Assembly: GCF_003933745.1 (NCBI RefSeq)
Contig: NZ_RSEB01000002.1
Span: forward strand, 912,661-976,660
Source: Glycomyces terrestris
GTDB lineage: Bacteria > Actinomycetota > Actinomycetes > Mycobacteriales > Micromonosporaceae
Length of the DNA stretch: 64,000 bases
Reading direction: 5' to 3'
Position numbers and translations under genes: made by a program. The notes below the pieces were generated by a model. That model made no database searches and was not told the DNA's origin. It saw only the letters and a program-made list of their open reading frames with translations. Within the stretch, counting starts at the first letter, position 1; each line of letters opens with the position of its first letter. Positions 10,745-19,185 of the stretch are shown here, in pieces.

Positions 10745-11938
10745 GTGGCACGTCGCCTGTTCACCTCCGAGTCGGTCACCGAAGGCCACCCGGACAAGAT
10801 CGCGGACCAGATCTCCGACGGGATCCTGGACGCACTGCTGTCCGAGGACCCCGGTAGCCGCGTCGCGGTCGAGACCCTCATCACCACCGGACAGGTGCAC
10901 GTCGCGGGCGAGGTGACCACCCACGCGTACGCGGACATCCCGCGGATCGTGCGCGAGACGATCCTGCGCATCGGCTACGACTCGTCCAAGAAGGGCTTCG
11001 ACGGCGCCTCGTGCGGCGTGAACGTCTCGATCGGCGGGCAGAGCCCCGACATCGCGCAGGGCGTCGACAAGGCGTGGGAGTCCCGTGTGGACGCCGACGG
11101 CCACGACGAGCTGGACCTCCAGGGCGCGGGCGACCAGGGCCTCATGTTCGGCTTCGCGTGCCGCGAGACCCCGGAGCTGATGCCGCTGCCGATCGCCTTG
11201 GCCCACCGCCTGTCCCAGCGCCTCACCGAGGTCCGCAAGGACGGCACCGTCCCCTACCTGCGCCCGGACGGCAAGACCCAGGTGACGATCGAGTACCAGG
11301 GCAACAAGCCGGTGCGCCTCGACACCGTGGTGGTCTCCAGCCAGCACGCGCCCGACATCTCGCTGGACTCGCTGCTCTCCCCTGACGTCGCCGAGCACGT
11401 GATCGCCCCGGTCGTCTCCGGGCTCGACCTCGACACCGCCGACTACAAGCTCCTGGTGAACCCGACCGGCCGCTTCGAGATCGGCGGCCCGATGGGCGAC
11501 GCCGGCCTCACCGGCCGCAAGATCATCGTCGACACGTACGGCGGCTACGCCCGCCACGGCGGCGGCGCGTTCTCCGGCAAGGACCCGTCGAAGGTCGACC
11601 GCTCCGCCGCGTACGCCGCCCGCTGGGTCGCGAAGAACGTGGTGGCCGCCGGCCTCGCCGAGCGCTGCGAGGTCCAGGTCGCGTACGCGATCGGCAAGGC
11701 CAAGCCCGTGAGCATCGCCGTCGACCCGATGGGCACCGAGACCGTGGACCCGATCCTCATCGAGAAGGCCGTCCTCGAGGTGTTCGACCTGCGCCCGGCC
11801 GCGATCATCCGCGACCTCAACCTGATCCGCCCGATCTACTCCAAGACCGCCGCGTACGGCCACTTCGGTCGCGAGCTCCCGGAGTTCACCTGGGAGGCGA
11901 CCGACCGCGCCGCCGCGCTCAAGGAGGCCGTCAGCTAG
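10745..11938 (+). CDS. metK: S-adenosylmethionine synthetase
   Basis: A 397-residue enzyme making SAM from methionine and ATP. Signatures are [19 protein letters not shown] at the N-terminus, the [12 protein letters not shown] flexible-loop region, and the phosphate-binding [16 protein letters not shown]. An in-frame ATG exists 18 bases upstream, but GTG 10745 is preferred: GAGGAG ends four bases before it and the protein then begins [10 protein letters not shown] as in relatives. An intrinsic terminator follows directly. Confidence 0.96.
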   Translation: MARRLFTSESVTEGHPDKIADQISDGILDALLSEDPGSRVAVETLITTGQVHVAGEVTTHAYADIPRIVRETILRIGYDSSKKGFDGASCGVNVSIGGQSPDIAQGVDKAWESRVDADGHDELDLQGAGDQGLMFGFACRETPELMPLPIALAHRLSQRLTEVRKDGTVPYLRPDGKTQVTIEYQGNKPVRLDTVVVSSQHAPDISLDSLLSPDVAEHVIAPVVSGLDLDTADYKLLVNPTGRFEIGGPMGDAGLTGRKIIVDTYGGYARHGGGAFSGKDPSKVDRSAAYAARWVAKNVVAAGLAERCEVQVAYAIGKAKPVSIAVDPMGTETVDPILIEKAVLEVFDLRPAAIIRDLNLIRPIYSKTAAYGHFGRELPEFTWEATDRAAALKEAVS

Positions 11939-11955
11939 CGGCTCACTGCTTCGCG

Positions 11956-11995
11956 CCGGGCGCCCTCCACCGTCGGAGGCGCCCGGTATTTTTAT
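11956..11995 (+). terminator. Intrinsic terminator of metK
   Basis: A 12-bp GC-rich stem with one bulged C (CCGGGCGCCCTCC paired with GGAGGCGCCCGG, 11956-11986) is followed by TATTTTTAT. It is the clearest rho-independent terminator in this part of the window. Its T-tract ends four bases before the priA start codon. Confidence 0.85.
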
Positions 11996-11998
11996 CGG

Positions 11999-13924
11999 AT
12001 GACGGAGTCGGCGGCGAGGTATGCGGCGGTGTGCGTGGACCACCCGCTGCCGCAGCTCAACCAGCTGTTCGACTACCGCATCCCGGTCGAGCTGTCCGAC
12101 CGCGTCGAGCCCGGCTGCCGCGTCGCGGTGCGGTTCAGCAACCGCCGGCTCAAGGGCACCGTGCTCGCCGTGCGCGACCGCGCCGACTTCACCGGGACGA
12201 TCCTGCCGATCCTCGAGGTGCTCCCGCCCGGTCCGGTCCTGACGCCCGAGGTGGCCGAGCTCGCGCAGCGGATCGCCGACCGGTACGCGGGCAACCTCGC
12301 CGACGTGCTCCGCCTGGCCCTGCCCGAGCGGAAGGTCCGCGTCGAGAAGGAGGAGCCGGGCGAGCGGCTGCCGGTGACCGCCCCCGACCTCGCTCCCTGG
12401 AATAGGTATATCGCGGGCGAGGCGTTCTTGCGCGCGGTGCACGACGGCAAGGCCCCCCGCATCGTCTGGAACGCGGTGCCCGGCGAGGACTGGGCGGCGC
12501 GGCTGGCCGAGGCCGCCGCGGTGGCCGCCGCGGCCGGCCGGGGCGCGCTGCTCGTCGTCCCCGACCAGTACGACCTGGTGCGCCTCGACCGCGCGCTGTC
12601 CGCGGTGCTCGGCCCGGACCGGCACGTCACGATCGCGAACGCGATGGGCCCCACCCCGCGGTACCGGTCGTTCCTCAAGGCCCTGCGCGGCGAGGTCCGC
12701 GTGGTGGCCGGCACCCAGGTCGCCATGTTCGCGCCCGTCGCCGACCTCGGGCTGGTGGCCGTGTGGGACGACGGCGACAAGAACCTCGTCAGCCTGCACG
12801 CCCCCCACCCGCACGCCCGCGAGGTGCTCCTGACGCGCGCCGAGCTGGCCGGGGCCGCGTGCGTCGTCGGCGGGTTCGCCCGCACCGCCCAGGCGCAGCT
12901 CCTGGTCGAGACCGGCTGGGCCGTCTCGGCCGCGGGCCGCCGCGAGGCCCTGCGCGCCGCGGCCCCCCGCGTGGTCCCCATCGGCGACGACGCCGACCTC
13001 AAGATCGACCCCTCGAGCTCGACCGCGCGCCTGCCGTCCGTCGCCTGGGAGGCCGCCCGCAGGGCCCTTAACGCCGACCTGCCGGTCCTGCTCCAGGTGC
13101 CCCGGCGCGGCTACGTGCCCGCCGTCTCCTGCCAGCGCTGCCGCACGCGCGCGCTGTGCCCCGAGTGCACCGGCCCGCTGCGCCTGACCGGGCCGCGCCG
13201 GCCGCCGGTGTGCACCTGGTGCGGGCGGGTCGACGACCCGCACCGCTGCGCCGAGTGCGGCTCGAACCGCATCCGCGCGGTCGTCATCGGCGCGGCGCGC
13301 ACCGCCGAGGAGATCGCGAGCGCGTTCCCCGGCGTCGAGGTCGTGGAGTCGAACGCGTCCGAGCGCCTCGACGCGATCCCCGCGGGCAGGCGCGTCGTCG
13401 TCTCCACCCCCGGGGTCGAACCCATTGCGCCGCAGGGCTACGGCGCGGTGCTCCTGCTGGACACGTGGGCGCAGCTGACCCGCGCGGAGCTGACGGCCTC
13501 CGAGGAGGCTCTGCGGATCTGGATGAACGCGGTGGCGCTGTGCGCCCCCGGCGGCACGGCGGTGGTCACCGCCGACGGCGGCCTGCCGGTGGTGCAGGCC
13601 CTGATCCGCTGGGACGCGGCGTGGTTCGCGGGCCAGGAGCTGGAGGACCGCCGCGAGCTCGGCTTCCCGCCGGTGATGAGGTTCGCGGCCCTGACCGGCC
13701 TGAACGGCGAGCCCGAGAAGCTCGCCGCCGACCTCCCCGCGGACCTCGGCGTCGAGGTCATCGGCCCGATCCCGGTGGACGAGCAGCACGAGCGCCTGCT
13801 GCTGCGCGTGCGCCGCCGCGACGGCGCGGCGCTGGCGGCGGTCCTCGCCAAGGCCACGGCCGAGCGCTCGAGCGCCAAGGCCGAGCAGGTGCGCGTCCAG
13901 ATCGACCCGCGCGAGATCGCGTAG
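11999..13924 (+). CDS. priA: Primosomal protein N' (PriA), probably helicase-deficient
   Basis: 641 residues, shorter than E. coli PriA (about 730). The N-terminal DNA-binding domain (VDHPLPQLNQLFDYRIP through LRLALPERK) and the central zinc module with paired cysteines (CQRC, CPEC, CTWCG, CAECGSNRI, about 378-420) are kept. The Walker A GxGKT expected at the start of the helicase core is absent; that segment reads AAGRGALLVVPDQYD. The DEAH-type box is replaced by AVWDDGDKN. Actinobacterial PriA is generally described as lacking these motifs. No Shine-Dalgarno precedes the ATG, and TATTTT (11987-11992) is six bases upstream, so the mRNA may be leaderless. Confidence 0.88.
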   Translation: MTESAARYAAVCVDHPLPQLNQLFDYRIPVELSDRVEPGCRVAVRFSNRRLKGTVLAVRDRADFTGTILPILEVLPPGPVLTPEVAELAQRIADRYAGNLADVLRLALPERKVRVEKEEPGERLPVTAPDLAPWNRYIAGEAFLRAVHDGKAPRIVWNAVPGEDWAARLAEAAAVAAAAGRGALLVVPDQYDLVRLDRALSAVLGPDRHVTIANAMGPTPRYRSFLKALRGEVRVVAGTQVAMFAPVADLGLVAVWDDGDKNLVSLHAPHPHAREVLLTRAELAGAACVVGGFARTAQAQLLVETGWAVSAAGRREALRAAAPRVVPIGDDADLKIDPSSSTARLPSVAWEAARRALNADLPVLLQVPRRGYVPAVSCQRCRTRALCPECTGPLRLTGPRRPPVCTWCGRVDDPHRCAECGSNRIRAVVIGAARTAEEIASAFPGVEVVESNASERLDAIPAGRRVVVSTPGVEPIAPQGYGAVLLLDTWAQLTRAELTASEEALRIWMNAVALCAPGGTAVVTADGGLPVVQALIRWDAAWFAGQELEDRRELGFPPVMRFAALTGLNGEPEKLAADLPADLGVEVIGPIPVDEQHERLLLRVRRRDGAALAAVLAKATAERSSAKAEQVRVQIDPREIA

Positions 13925-13930
13925 GCGCGC

Positions 13931-14179
13931 TCAGTCGTCCGCGGGCCGTCCCCTGCGCCGCAGCGCCGTCCACAGTGCCCCGAGGCGCTCCCGCAGCAGG
14001 TAGGCGCCGCCGATCGCGATGAGCACGAACGGGATCGCGATCGGCAGGACCGTGGTGAAGCCGAGGACGACGACGAGGGCCTCGACGCCGATGAAGGAGA
14101 TGACGCCCAGGTACCCGAAGGCGGTGAGGGTCTGGACGCGCACGACGAGGGCCGCGAGGGCGTCGCGGAGGCGGTTCAC
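13931..14179 (-). CDS. Small two-helix membrane protein downstream of MerR
   Basis: An 82-residue protein starting at GTG in a GTGA overlap with the MerR gene stop. A basic N-terminus (VNRLRDALAALVVRV) precedes two hydrophobic segments, roughly residues 20-42 (FGYLGVISFIGVEALVVVLGF) and 43-62 (TVLPIAIPFVLIAIGGAYLL), then a basic tail ending RRRGRPADD. No family is recognised. Coupling to a MerR regulator suggests it is the regulator's co-expressed target, possibly an efflux or envelope accessory. It ends seven bases from the priA stop, on the opposite strand. Confidence 0.65.
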   Translation of the reverse strand: MNRLRDALAALVVRVQTLTAFGYLGVISFIGVEALVVVLGFTTVLPIAIPFVLIAIGGAYLLRERLGALWTALRRRGRPADD

Positions 14180-14538
14180 GCGGTGCCGCTGACGCGTTCG
14201 AGGTAGGCCGCGATGGCGTCGCGGTTGCGCAGCACGCACTCGGCCTTGCGGGTCATCCGGTCGCGCTGCTCGGCGAGCTGGGCGAGCATCTCGGGGTCGG
14301 GCACGGGGAAGTAGATCTCGTCGGGGCCGCCGAGGCAGGGGAGGATCTGCTTGATGATCTTGACGGGGACGCCGGCGTCGAGGAGGCCGCGGATCTGCCG
14401 GACGCGGTCCACGGTGGACTCGGCGAAGTCCCGGTAGCCGTTGGGGGAGCGCTCGGCGGTGATGAGCCCGTGCTGCTCGTAGTAGCGGAGCATCCGCGCC
14501 GGTGCGCCGGTGCGCTCCGCCAGTTCGCCGATCCTCAT
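14176..14538 (-). CDS. MerR-family transcriptional regulator
   Basis: 120 residues with the N-terminal winged helix MRIGELAERTGAPARMLRYY, followed by EQHGLITAERSPNGYRDF, and a C-terminal dimerisation coiled coil (MLAQLAEQRDRMTRKAECVL). There is one Cys in KQILPCLGG and one in AECVL, not in the metal-binding pattern of MerR, CueR or ZntR, so the ligand is unknown and probably small and organic or redox-related. It is followed by the overlapping small membrane protein. Its promoter carries a TGACA/TGTCA palindrome typical of autoregulated MerR genes. Confidence 0.9.
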   Translation of the reverse strand: MRIGELAERTGAPARMLRYYEQHGLITAERSPNGYRDFAESTVDRVRQIRGLLDAGVPVKIIKQILPCLGGPDEIYFPVPDPEMLAQLAEQRDRMTRKAECVLRNRDAIAAYLERVSGTA

Positions 14539-14561
14539 CCGGGCCCCTCACTGCTGGACGC

Positions 14562-14576
14562 TGACATCAGTGTCAA
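14562..14576 (-). promoter_or_regulatory. MerR promoter/operator
   Basis: On the minus strand TTGACA is followed by CTGATGTCA, giving the palindrome TGACA-CTGA-TGTCA centred at about 14568. The -35 hexamer is part of the palindrome, as in MerR-type promoters where the regulator sits in the spacer. I could not settle on a -10. The position 24 bases upstream of the MerR start supports autoregulation. Confidence 0.6.
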
Positions 14577-14663
14577 GGTTAGACGCCGCCTCCCGCGATC
14601 GCCACGGCCCTCGCCGACCCGCCCGCCGTGCGGGAGGGGCCGGCGCGCGTTCCCGCCCGCGCC

Positions 14664-17171
14664 TCAGGCGAGCCGCGCGGCGAGCTCGGCCCTGCCGTGG
14701 GTGCCGAGCCGCTCGTGGAGTTCGAGCGCCCGCGTCCACTCCTCGCGGGCCGCCGCCTCGTCGCCGCGGGCGGCGAGCGCGTCGCCGAGGCCGTGCCGGG
14801 CGCGGGCTTCCTCGTAGGGGTCGGGCCCGACGAGGGCGAGGTCCAGTGCCTCCCGGAAGCACCGCTCGCCGGCGAGGAGGTCGCCCGCGATCGTGAAGGC
14901 GGTGCCGACGTTGTTGAGCACCTGGAGCCGCAGTTCGACTCGCTGCACGCCGGTGAGGGCGTCGAGGCAGCGGTTCGCCTCCGCGACCGCCTCGGCGTGG
15001 TCGCCGCCGCGGGCGAGGGCCTCGGCGGCGTGGCTGTCGGTGACGAGCCCGCCGCGGGTGTCGCCGGCGCTGCGGAACGCCTCCCGGGCCCGGTCGAGGA
15101 AGCCGACGGCCGCGTCCGGGTCGCCGTCGAGGAGGGCGAGTTTCGCGAGGCCGATGAGGGCCGAGCCGAGGTCCTGGTTCCACCCGCGCTCGCCGAAGAC
15201 GACGACCGACCGCTCGAACCGGGACCGGGCGCTCCCGTGGTCGCCGATGAGGAGGTCGAGCTGCGCGATCTCGTCGAGGGCCTTCGCCTCCCGCGCGGTG
15301 TCGCCGAGCTCCCGGAAGCCCTCGGCGGCCTCGGTGACGCACGCGCGGGCCTTGTCGAGCTGCCAGCGTTCGCGGTAGGACCAGTTGAGCCCGGCCCGGC
15401 TGAGGAGGGCGCCCATCCGGTCGCCGAGGTCGAGCGCGAGCTGGTGGGCCTCTTCGAGGCGCCGCTCGGCCTCGTCGTGGCGGTCGGTGGCGATGAAGGC
15501 GTTGCCGAGCTGGCGCAGGACCGCGACCAGGTGCTCCCGGTCGCCGAGGCGCTCGTCGGCGGCGAGTGCTATCTCGAGGTCGGCGGCCGCGTCGACGTGG
15601 AGGCCGCGGGCGAACCGGTAGCGGCCCAGGGCGGTCACGAGCCGCGAGGCGTGCCGGTCGAGGCCCGCGGCGTGGGCCTGGCGGACCATCTCGCTGAACG
15701 CGCCGTTGCGGGCGTCGAGCCACGCGAGGGCGTCCTCGGCGCCGGTGAACTCGGGGAGCGGGACGGCCGTCTCGGGGTCGGTCTCGGGCTCGAACTGGAA
15801 GACGAGCGTGATCGTCCTGGCGATCGCGGCCAGGTGCCAGTCGTACAGGCGCGCCAGGGCGTCGGCGCGGCCGTCGAGGCGGGCGGCCTGCTCGCGGGCG
15901 TAGGCGCGGACGAGGTCGTGGACGCTCCAGCGGCCCTCGGCGGCGGGGGCGGCGAGGTGGACGCCCGCGAGGCGGTGGAGCGCGGCCTCGGCGGCGGGCA
16001 GGCCGAGGCCGGAGAGGGCCGCGATACCGGCGGGCTCGAAGTCGGTGGCGGGGTGGAGGCCGACGGCGTCCAGGGCCCGGCGCGCGTCCGGGTCGAGCCG
16101 GTCCCGGGTGAGGTCGAGGCAGGCGCGGAGCCCGGCGGCCTCGTCGCCGGGGAGGTCGAGGTTCGCCAAGGGCGCCTCGGCGATCAGGTCGCGCAGTTCG
16201 CCGAGGGGCCGCTCGGGGTGGGCGAGGGTCTGGCACGCGGCCAGGCGCAGCGCGAGCGGGAGGTCGCCGCAGGCGGCGGCGAGGCCGCGGGCGGCCTCGG
16301 GGTCGGTGGCGACCCGGCCGCGGCCGATCATGGCGTCGAGGAGGTCCATGGACTCCTCGCGGGTGAGCGGCGACAGCCGCAGGTGCGGCACGCCGTGCGT
16401 GGCGGTGAGCCCGAACAGGTCGGCGCGGGCGGTGATGAGCGCGGTCGAGCCCCCGGTGCCGGGGAGGAGGTCGCGCAGCTGCTCGGGGCTGCGGGCGTTG
16501 TCGAGGACGACGAGGACGCGGCGGTGCCCCAGGAGCGAGCGGAACATCGCGGCCCGCTCGTCGCCGTCGGCCGGCACCTCGTCCGGGCCGGTGCCGAGCG
16601 CGGTCAGGAACCGGTGCAGGACCGGGCCGGGCGCGAGCGGGTCGGACCCGGAGAAGCCGCGCAGGTCCACGTACAGCTGCCCGTCGGGGAACGCGTCGAG
16701 CGCCCGGTGCGCCCAGTGCAGGGCCAGCGCGGTCTTGCCGATCCCGGCGGGCCCGGCGAGGACGACCGCGCGCGGCGACGCGGCCTGGAGGTGCTCGTCG
16801 ATGAGGTGCAGTTCGCGTTCGCGGCCGGTGAAGGCGTGCGGCGCGGACGGGAGCTGGCGGGGGACCTCGCCGGTCCCGGCGGCGTCGGCGGCGCTGATGC
16901 GCGCGCACTGCGCCAGCCAGGTCTCGACGGCGGCCTCGTCGCCGCCGCAGGCGCGCACGAGCGCGGCCACGACCTCGGCGCGGGGGACGGCGTCGCGGTT
17001 GAGGACCGCGGCCAGGGTGCTGGTGGGGAGCCAGTCGCCGCGGTCGCGGGCGCGCCGGCTGACTTCGCGGATGCTCAGGCCGGATGCCGCGCGCAGCTCC
17101 CGCAGCAGGGCGACCAGCTGCGGCGCCGAGGCGGCGGACGCGGGGTCCAGGCCGTCGAGGGGGTGACGCAC
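14664..17171 (-). CDS. STAND-class regulator: XRE-like HTH, NB-ARC ATPase, TPR repeats
   Basis: 835 residues. An N-terminal helix-turn-helix (about 12-75: LVALLRELRAASGLSIREVS, then LPTSTLAAVLNRD) is followed by the NB-ARC domain from about 120. That domain has TGRERELHLIDEHL, Walker A VLAGPAGIGKTALAL, the Walker B-like RVLVVLDNA, the sensor TALITARA and the LPLALRLAA motif. The C-terminal half (about 480-830) is TPR-type helical repeats. The architecture resembles AfsR-like regulators that lack the SARP domain, and STAND signalling ATPases generally. The GTG start at 17171 is divergent from the gene at 17313 across 141 bases. Ligand and targets are unknown. Confidence 0.9.
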   Translation of the reverse strand: MRHPLDGLDPASAASAPQLVALLRELRAASGLSIREVSRRARDRGDWLPTSTLAAVLNRDAVPRAEVVAALVRACGGDEAAVETWLAQCARISAADAAGTGEVPRQLPSAPHAFTGRERELHLIDEHLQAASPRAVVLAGPAGIGKTALALHWAHRALDAFPDGQLYVDLRGFSGSDPLAPGPVLHRFLTALGTGPDEVPADGDERAAMFRSLLGHRRVLVVLDNARSPEQLRDLLPGTGGSTALITARADLFGLTATHGVPHLRLSPLTREESMDLLDAMIGRGRVATDPEAARGLAAACGDLPLALRLAACQTLAHPERPLGELRDLIAEAPLANLDLPGDEAAGLRACLDLTRDRLDPDARRALDAVGLHPATDFEPAGIAALSGLGLPAAEAALHRLAGVHLAAPAAEGRWSVHDLVRAYAREQAARLDGRADALARLYDWHLAAIARTITLVFQFEPETDPETAVPLPEFTGAEDALAWLDARNGAFSEMVRQAHAAGLDRHASRLVTALGRYRFARGLHVDAAADLEIALAADERLGDREHLVAVLRQLGNAFIATDRHDEAERRLEEAHQLALDLGDRMGALLSRAGLNWSYRERWQLDKARACVTEAAEGFRELGDTAREAKALDEIAQLDLLIGDHGSARSRFERSVVVFGERGWNQDLGSALIGLAKLALLDGDPDAAVGFLDRAREAFRSAGDTRGGLVTDSHAAEALARGGDHAEAVAEANRCLDALTGVQRVELRLQVLNNVGTAFTIAGDLLAGERCFREALDLALVGPDPYEEARARHGLGDALAARGDEAAAREEWTRALELHERLGTHGRAELAARLA

Positions 17172-17183
17172 GCCCCCGATCCT

Positions 17184-17232
17184 ACCGGCGTCCGGTATCG
17201 ACGGACGTCCCTGTCCCGGACGGAACGGGACA
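17184..17232. promoter_or_regulatory. Paired palindromes in the divergent STAND promoter
   Basis: Two dyads lie in the 141-base divergent gap. ACCGG-CGT-CCGGT occupies 17184-17196. TGTCCCG-N7-CGGGACA occupies 17212-17232. Both are perfect. Their spacing and location suit operators for the HTH of the neighbouring NB-ARC protein or another regulator; the assignment is inference. Confidence 0.5.
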
Positions 17233-17312
17233 CCCGAGACCCTTGCGCCCCAACCTGCTCGGTGCTGAACTCGGGAGAACCCATCCGCTCTGCGACCAGG
17301 AGGCGGTCCACT

Positions 17313-18971
17313 GTGCCAGACGAACTCATCAGGACCACCGACTTCGGCGCCATGCTCGAAGCCGCGGTGGAGGACTTCAGGAAGGCGCTCCTCAAGCGGT
17401 GGCGCGAGCGCGCGGCCACGGCCATCGCCGACGGCACGTACGACTTCCCGGCGGGGTGGCGGCGCAACCGCGCGAGCCGGGGCGAGCCGATGTGGCCCTT
17501 CTGGGAGTCGCTGTACCGGCGGCACCTCCAGGCCCGGTGCCGGGTGATCCACTGGGCGGAGGGCGCCCAGCAGGGCGGGGTGCCGCAGTGCGAGGGCTCC
17601 ATGGACCTCGGCCCGCCCTCGCTCGAGCGGCCGAGCTACGTCGACGGCAAGGGGCAGGTCCGGCCGATCCCCGAGAACATCCCGTGCGGGATGCCCCGGC
17701 TCATGGAGCAGATCGAGGGCTGGTCCCACGAGGAGGCGAACGCCGTGCGGACCGCGCTGCCGCAGTTCGACACCCACGACCTGGACGCGATCGAGGCGGC
17801 GCAGAAGGCGCTGCTCGAACTCGGCGGCCACCTCGGGCTCTCGGCCGGCGCCGGATCGGACCCCGACCTCCCCCTCAAGCCCACCAGCAACGCGGCGCTG
17901 AAGGAGGACCTGAACGCGCTCGTCGGCGCGAAGGGCGAGGACCCGGCCTGGTACGCGGCCTGGACCGGGGTGGCGGCCGAGGCGCTCAAGGACGGGTTCT
18001 TCGCGTCGGTCGCGCCGACGGTCAACAACCAGGCCGGGATCGCGGCCGGGCTCGCGAACCTGTACGCCTCCCGCGGGACCATCGTCCAGCAGGGGCGCTC
18101 GGGCGACCTCGCGATCCTGCGGAACGCGACGGCGGCGCTCGGCGCGACGCAGCAGCGCTCGACGGACCTCGACGTGGTCTGGAAGGTGTTCGGCGCCGTC
18201 GGCACGACCGTGTCCGCCTTCCCTCCGGCCACCCCGATCGGCACGGCCATCAGCCTCGCGGGCATCGCGGGGGAGATCTTCCTGCCGAAGGTCGAGACGG
18301 TCTCGTACGCGAACACGGTCGACAAGGTCATGACCTCGCTGTGGGACTACGTGGACAAGCACCAGGCCGGGATCGAGGACGTCGAGGCCGACTACGCCGC
18401 GGGCGCCGCGCGGCTGCGCGACCTCGTCTACGGCATCCACAGCTTCAACCTGGAGATGTACGACCTCACCCAGAACGACGCGAAGGGCAAGGGCGCCGGG
18501 AAGGGCTACCAGGCGGACGTCGACGAGATCCTGGAGGTCGCCGACACGTGCTTCGAGGCCGCCCGGGTGTACGAGGAGGTCCTGCTCCCGCTCCTGAACG
18601 GCCTCGGCGCGGCCGACGGCTCGCTCAAGGACCAGGCCGGCGCCGAGGCCGCGGGCGACGCGCGGCTCAAGGGGCTGCTGGAGGAGTTCCGCGGGTTCGT
18701 CTCGACCGCCTGCGGGCGGCTGTACGAGGCCGGGACGCAGATCAAGGCGGCCGCGGAGCGGTACAAGGAGACCGACGAGAGCCAGCGCGCGGCCTTCGAC
18801 AGCGTCACCTGGGACGAGGCCCCCGCCCCCGCCCAGGCCCGCGAGTGGGCCGAGGCGACCGACCGCAGCGGATGGGACCCGTACCGGGGCAGCAACGTGA
18901 AGGAGGGGCAGACGCGGCCGGGGCACAACGACCCCGGTGCGCAGGACTACGCCGACGCCCTCGGCGGCTGA
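17313..18971 (+). CDS. Helical protein with type VII secretion (EspC/WXG-like) features
   Basis: 552 residues, predicted mostly alpha-helical, with no signal peptide. A WYAAWTG segment (near residue 212) contains WxG. The C-terminal region reads YEAGTQIKAAAERYKETDES, where YKETD fits the YxxxD/E secretion motif of ESX substrates. A hydrophobic hairpin-like stretch (about 291-327: VWKVFGAVGTTVSAF...IGTAISLAGIAGEIFL) sits mid-protein and could insert into membranes. Cys residues are few. The GTG start at 17313 follows AGGAGG about nine bases upstream. No family is firmly recognised; T7SS substrate or pore-forming helical toxin are both inference. The divergent STAND gene probably regulates it. 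Confidence 0.7.
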   Translation: MPDELIRTTDFGAMLEAAVEDFRKALLKRWRERAATAIADGTYDFPAGWRRNRASRGEPMWPFWESLYRRHLQARCRVIHWAEGAQQGGVPQCEGSMDLGPPSLERPSYVDGKGQVRPIPENIPCGMPRLMEQIEGWSHEEANAVRTALPQFDTHDLDAIEAAQKALLELGGHLGLSAGAGSDPDLPLKPTSNAALKEDLNALVGAKGEDPAWYAAWTGVAAEALKDGFFASVAPTVNNQAGIAAGLANLYASRGTIVQQGRSGDLAILRNATAALGATQQRSTDLDVVWKVFGAVGTTVSAFPPATPIGTAISLAGIAGEIFLPKVETVSYANTVDKVMTSLWDYVDKHQAGIEDVEADYAAGAARLRDLVYGIHSFNLEMYDLTQNDAKGKGAGKGYQADVDEILEVADTCFEAARVYEEVLLPLLNGLGAADGSLKDQAGAEAAGDARLKGLLEEFRGFVSTACGRLYEAGTQIKAAAERYKETDESQRAAFDSVTWDEAPAPAQAREWAEATDRSGWDPYRGSNVKEGQTRPGHNDPGAQDYADALGG

Positions 18972-19029
18972 GCCGGACCGCGCCGCCGCCGCGAAGCCGG
19001 CCGCCTGACGGGCGGCTCAAGGCGTCCCG

Positions 19030-19084
19030 CGGCTCCACCGCGGCTCCACTGCGGCTCCACCGCGCCTCCACCGCGGCCGCTCCG
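19030..19084 (+). repeat. 11-bp tandem repeat, five imperfect units
   Basis: Units CGGCTCCACCG, CGGCTCCACTG, CGGCTCCACCG, CGCCTCCACCG and CGGCCGCTCCG run head to tail in the gap between the T7SS-like gene and the VOC gene. The first four differ by one base each. No coding frame is evident. The array may be slippage-prone and variable between strains. Confidence 0.8.
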
Positions 19085-19185
19085 CCGAATCCGCCGCGGG
19101 CGGCGCCCTACCGATGAGAATCGGCGCGCCGACTCGTCTGAACTGGTGCAATCGGGTTGACCGAACCGTTCGGAAGGACGCGACC

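Noticed and set aside
14628..17312. Plus-strand frame running into the T7SS-like gene from upstream
   Set aside because: It is antisense to the NB-ARC/TPR gene, whose Walker A and repeats are clear. The real start at 17313 has AGGAGG upstream.
19030..19084. Repeat array as a CRISPR
   Set aside because: Units are contiguous 11-mers without spacers, and no cas genes are present.
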